Below are positions 61,000-64,000 of a DNA stretch of 64,000 nt, piece after piece. The stretch lies in NCBI RefSeq assembly GCF_004005495.1, contig NZ_RZYA01000006.1, forward strand, positions 186,001-250,000. The letters run 5' to 3'. The notes below the pieces were generated by a model. That model worked only from the letters and a program-made list of their open reading frames with translations. It was not told the origin of the DNA and searched no databases. Positions within the stretch are counted from its first letter, which is position 1. Each line of letters opens with the position of its first letter. The translations under genes were made by a program, and so were the position numbers. Origin of the DNA: Streptomyces antnestii. GTDB lineage: Bacteria > Actinomycetota > Actinomycetes > Streptomycetales > Streptomycetaceae.

Positions 61000-62601
61000 T
61001 CAGCCCGCGACGAACGTGCGGGCCGCCTTGTCGTGCCAGCACTGGCGCCACGGACGGTCGAACAGGCACCACAGGACGCCGATCACGCCGATGGCCAGGA
61101 GACCCGGCACGCTGTAGACCAGCCAGCGCCGCAGGGCCGCGCCGAACGCGGGCGGCGCGTGCTCCTCGATGTCCCGCACCTCGATCCCGCACAGCTTCTT
61201 GCCCAGGGTGCGCCCCCACTTGGCGGTCGGCAACGCCTCGTAGAGGACACCGCCGATCAGGAGGACGGCGAGGACGATGCCGAGGTAGACGCTGGTCGTG
61301 CCGTCCAGGAGCCAGACGGTGACCTGGTGGCCCGACGCCTTCGCCGCGTCGACCTTCGCGCCGATGTGGTCGACGGCCTTGGTGCCGAGCGGGACGGCCG
61401 CCACGGCGGTGACCGCGCCGAGTACGACCGTGTCGACGATCCGGGCCGCGAGCCGCTTGCCGATCCCCGCGGGCCGCGCCGACGCCTGCGCCTGGGCCGC
61501 CGCGAGGAACGGGTCGCTGGCGACGGGCTTCCACGGCGTCACGGGCCCCTCGGGCCCGGCCGGTTCGCCCGCGGCGGGCCCCGCGGGCCCGGCGGCCGGA
61601 GCGGGCTGCGCGAGCTGGTGCACCTGCTGCGCCCAGGACGGGGAACCGCCGCCGGGCCCCGACGTCATCGGGGTGGCGGGGGCCTGGGGCGCGGACGCCT
61701 GCGGCGGGACCACGGCCGGGCGGCCCGCCGGGGACTGCTGCCCCGGGGCGGCGGCCGGCGGAACGGTGCCCTGCGCCGCGTGCGGGTGAAGGGGGGCGGC
61801 CTGCTGGGACTGCTGGGCTCGCTGGGCCTGTTGAGCTTGCTGGGCCTGTTGAGCTTGCTGCTGACGGGCCGGGGCGGCGGCGGCCTGCTGGGCGGGGCCC
61901 TGCGGCGCCGGAGCGTGCGCGGGTCCCTGCTGGGCGAACCCCGCCTGGGGCTGCGGCTGCTGAGGCTGCTGGGCCTGCGGCTGCTGGGGTTGCTGGGCCT
62001 GCGGCTGCTGAGTGCCCGGTGCCTGGGGAGTGGGCAGCGCGCGCATCATCATCGTGCCCTCGGGCTGCTCCGCCTGCGGGGCGGGGCGGCGGAACGTGAC
62101 CGTCCCGTCCGTGGGCGGCTGCTTCGCCGGCCCCGGCGGCACCGCGCGGATCGTGACCGTGCCGTCCGTGCGCTCCTCCTGCGGGGCGGGCACGCGCGGA
62201 TCGGCGCCCCACGACACCCGGCGGTCCTGCTCGCCGCCGAAGCCGCCCTGCTGGGAGGCGTCCGCCTGCCAGGCCGTGGCCGGTTCGGGTGCGGACGGCT
62301 CGTCCGCGTACCGCTCGGGTTCCTCGTCGAGGAAGACAGGACCCGTCTCCTCGACCGGCGCCGGCGAGGGCTCGGGGGCCGGAGCGGGCTCGGGGGCCGG
62401 GGTGGGCTCGGGGGCCGGGGTGGGTGCGGGGGCCGTCCCGGCGGGAGCCGCGAGCGGTTCGCCGTCGGACGGGGCGGGGCGGCTCGTACCCGGCACCCAC
62501 GCGGCACCGTTCCAGTACCGGACATATCCGGGAATGGACGGGTCGGGGTAGTACCCCTCGCGGGGCCTGTCGTCGCCGGGGGCCGGAGTTGGGGCGCTCA
62601 T
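61000..62601 (-). CDS. RDD family protein with DUF2510 and Gln/Pro-rich linker
   Basis: 533 aa. The N-terminal DUF2510-like segment is REGYYPDPSIPGYVRYWNGAAW. A disordered stretch of about 330 residues rich in Pro/Ala/Gln follows, then a C-terminal RDD domain: GKRLAARIVDTVVLGAVTA, LPTAKWGRTLGKKLCGIEV, YSVPGLLAIGVIGVLWCLF. The end matches the shorter neighbour's WHDKAARTF. It probably sits in the membrane with a long cytoplasmic tail. ATG 62601 begins MSAPTPAPG. Confidence 0.9.
   Translation of the reverse strand: MSAPTPAPGDDRPREGYYPDPSIPGYVRYWNGAAWVPGTSRPAPSDGEPLAAPAGTAPAPTPAPEPTPAPEPAPAPEPSPAPVEETGPVFLDEEPERYADEPSAPEPATAWQADASQQGGFGGEQDRRVSWGADPRVPAPQEERTDGTVTIRAVPPGPAKQPPTDGTVTFRRPAPQAEQPEGTMMMRALPTPQAPGTQQPQAQQPQQPQAQQPQQPQPQAGFAQQGPAHAPAPQGPAQQAAAAPARQQQAQQAQQAQQAQRAQQSQQAAPLHPHAAQGTVPPAAAPGQQSPAGRPAVVPPQASAPQAPATPMTSGPGGGSPSWAQQVHQLAQPAPAAGPAGPAAGEPAGPEGPVTPWKPVASDPFLAAAQAQASARPAGIGKRLAARIVDTVVLGAVTAVAAVPLGTKAVDHIGAKVDAAKASGHQVTVWLLDGTTSVYLGIVLAVLLIGGVLYEALPTAKWGRTLGKKLCGIEVRDIEEHAPPAFGAALRRWLVYSVPGLLAIGVIGVLWCLFDRPWRQCWHDKAARTFVAG
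61800..62020. repeat. Gln-rich low-complexity repeats in the RDD gene
   Basis: Runs of ctgctgggcctg/ttgagcttg units encode QQAQQAQQAQ and QQPQAQQPQQP stretches. Confidence 0.8.
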
Positions 62602-62840
62602 GTCCGTCGTCCCGTATCTGCTCGGGGTTTTGTTGGGGGTCCACATCTATCAGACCACCGCCCGGCACCGGGCGGGTCCACCCGTACGGACCACTTTCCG
62701 GGGACCCTGAAAAACCCCAGAAAAAACTTTTCAGAAGTCGCGTAATGCTCCGCGCCCCGCCCCCTCTCTCCTTGCACGGGCCCGCTCTCGCAGGCCCGGT
62801 ACGACGCGCACGACTCCGTACGAGGAGAGGAACCGCACTC

Positions 62841-63320
62841 ATGCACACCGTGGTGGAACGCGAACTCGAGCTGAGGCTCGTCCTGTCGCCCGAGCGCAGC
62901 ATCCCTGTCCCCGCCAGGCTCACCTACCGGACGAACGACCCGTACGCCGTCCACATCGCCTTCCACATCGGCAGCGAGCACCCGGTCAACTGGACGTTCG
63001 CCCGTGAACTGCTCGTCGAGGGGGTGTTCCGGCCGTGCGGGCACGGGGACGTGCGGGTGTGGCCGACGAAGGTCGACCGCCGCAGCGTCGTGCTCATGGC
63101 GCTGAGTTCACCGGACGGCGACGCGCTCCTGGAGGCGCCCGCCGCCGCCGTGTCCGCCTGGCTGGAGCGGACGCTTCGGGTGGTTCCTCCGGGCTCTGAG
63201 TCCGAGCGGCTCGGCATCGACGACGGCCTCGCCGAGCTGCTCGCACCCACCACCGGCCGCGTCGACGAACTGTGGCTGAGCGACCCGTGGCCCTCGGACG
63301 AGTCCAAGGACGGTGAGTGA
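62841..63320 (+). CDS. ssgG: SsgA family sporulation/cell division protein
   Basis: 159 aa. SALP signatures: ELELRLVLSPERSIPVPARLTYR, DPYAVHIAFHIG, FARELLVEGVFRPCGHGDVRVWP and ALSSPDGDALLEAP. SsgA-like proteins are confined to sporulating actinobacteria and guide septum placement and peptidoglycan work during sporulation. The name ssgG rests on the position beside the core genes here, recalled from S. coelicolor, so treat it as probable. ATG 62841 follows GGAGAGGAAC. Confidence 0.85.
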   Translation: MHTVVERELELRLVLSPERSIPVPARLTYRTNDPYAVHIAFHIGSEHPVNWTFARELLVEGVFRPCGHGDVRVWPTKVDRRSVVLMALSSPDGDALLEAPAAAVSAWLERTLRVVPPGSESERLGIDDGLAELLAPTTGRVDELWLSDPWPSDESKDGE

Positions 63321-63369
63321 GCGCGCGGCGCACGGGGGCGGTCACGCGCATATCAGGGAGTGGCGGGCG

Positions 63370-64000
63370 TCAGAAGAGCTTGCCCGGGTTGAGCAGGCCG
63401 AGCGGGTCGAAGGCCGCCTTGACGGCGCGCTGCATCTCGACGCCGACCGGGCCGAGCTCGCGCGCCAGCCACTCCTTCTTGAGGACGCCGACGCCGTGTT
63501 CGCCGGTGATGGTCCCGCCGAGTTCGAGGCCGAGCGCCATGATCTCGTCGAAGGACTCGCGGGCCCGGCGGCCCTCGTCGGCGTCCTGGGCGTCGAAGCA
63601 GACGGTGGGGTGGGTGTTGCCGTCGCCCGCATGGCAGCAGACGCCGATGGTGAGGCCGTACTTATCGGCGATACGTTCGACGCCAGTGAGCATCTCGGCG
63701 AGCCGGGAGCGCGGCACGCACACGTCATCGATCATCGTCGTGCCCTTGACCGCTTCGAGCGCGGTGAGCGAGAGACGCCGCGCCTGGAGCAGGAGTTCGG
63801 ACTCGGCGGCGTCCTCGGCGGGGACGACCTGGGTGGCGCCCGCGGCCTCGCACAGGGCGCCGACGGCGGCGAGGTCGGCGGCGGGGTCCGGGGTGTCGAA
63901 GGCGGCGAGGAGCAGCGCCTCCGTGGTCTCGGGCAGCCCCATGTTCGCCATCGCGTTGACGGCCTTCACCGTCGTACGGTCCATGAGTTCGAGCAGGGAG
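63370..64000 (-). CDS. FAD-linked oxidase (GlcD-like), C-terminal part
   Basis: The frame runs off the right edge; about 210 C-terminal residues are visible. They match the FAD-linked oxidase C-terminal domain: IDDVCVPRSRLAEML, VCCHAGDGNTHPTVCFD with metal-binding His residues, GGTITGEHGVGVLKKEWL and the end FDPLGLLNPGKLF. It is a flavin dehydrogenase of the glycolate/lactate oxidase type. The FAD-binding N-terminal domain lies outside the window. Confidence 0.9.
   Translation of the reverse strand, partial: SLLELMDRTTVKAVNAMANMGLPETTEALLLAAFDTPDPAADLAAVGALCEAAGATQVVPAEDAAESELLLQARRLSLTALEAVKGTTMIDDVCVPRSRLAEMLTGVERIADKYGLTIGVCCHAGDGNTHPTVCFDAQDADEGRRARESFDEIMALGLELGGTITGEHGVGVLKKEWLARELGPVGVEMQRAVKAAFDPLGLLNPGKLF

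Noticed and set aside
60923..62923. 666-codon minus-strand frame over the long RDD gene
   Set aside because: Another phase of the Pro/Gln-rich gene; no domain.

Overview
The window is high-GC DNA with GC-rich third codon positions, GTG starts, several probable leaderless genes, a DasR-controlled nag PTS locus, an SsgA-family sporulation gene, DUF397/DUF5753 regulator pairs and typical Streptomyces intergenic repeats. It is almost certainly a Streptomyces chromosome. From memory, the right half (PBP, groES-like, bcp, rdgB, rph, nagF/E1/E2, cysM/cysO/mec, clpS, pncB, M6 protease, ssg gene) follows the gene order of the S. coelicolor core around the nag genes.

Layout. 0-11.3 kb: an aminoethylphosphonate-type ABC importer with its GntR regulator, an LAXTG-anchored secreted protein, a ROK regulator divergent from a Gfo/Idh/MocA oxidoreductase, a UPF0303 protein, an FAH-family hydrolase, a second YidC with DUF6412, a class E sortase, and DUF3592 and SEC-C proteins. 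11.5-23.6 kb: a genome-defence type island of two convergent operons. The plus strand carries a MORC/MutL-like GHKL ATPase, a Z1-domain ATPase and a Vsr nuclease. The minus strand carries a winged-helix/zinc-finger protein, a ParB-like protein, an SNF2-type helicase, a PD-(D/E)XK nuclease and a cytosine-5 methyltransferase. A divergent XRE regulator sits at its edge. 23.7-26.2 kb: a broken DUF5753 regulator beside an intact XRE-DUF5753/DUF397 pair and two small Streptomyces-type proteins. 26.3-36.7 kb: assorted metabolic, regulatory and transport genes, including GlxA/MFS, DUF445, GDSL, DUF1707 and a three-gene ABC-2 exporter. 36.8-64 kb: core chromosome.

Regulatory sites visible in the sequence include a guanidine-III riboswitch before a Gdx/SugE guanidinium exporter, a cysteine-rich leader peptide before cysO-cysM, three DasR (dre) operators at nagE1 and nagE2, palindromes at the ROK, GlxA and FAH promoters, and repeated GACTTAC half-sites at the defence-island regulator. 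There is one tRNA (Leu, UAG) directly after two tandem HNH endonuclease genes with internally repeated helical modules. I saw no CRISPR array, IS element, rRNA, origin or antibiotic biosynthetic cluster. The window cuts two genes: the ABC permease at the left edge and an FAD-linked oxidase at the right edge.
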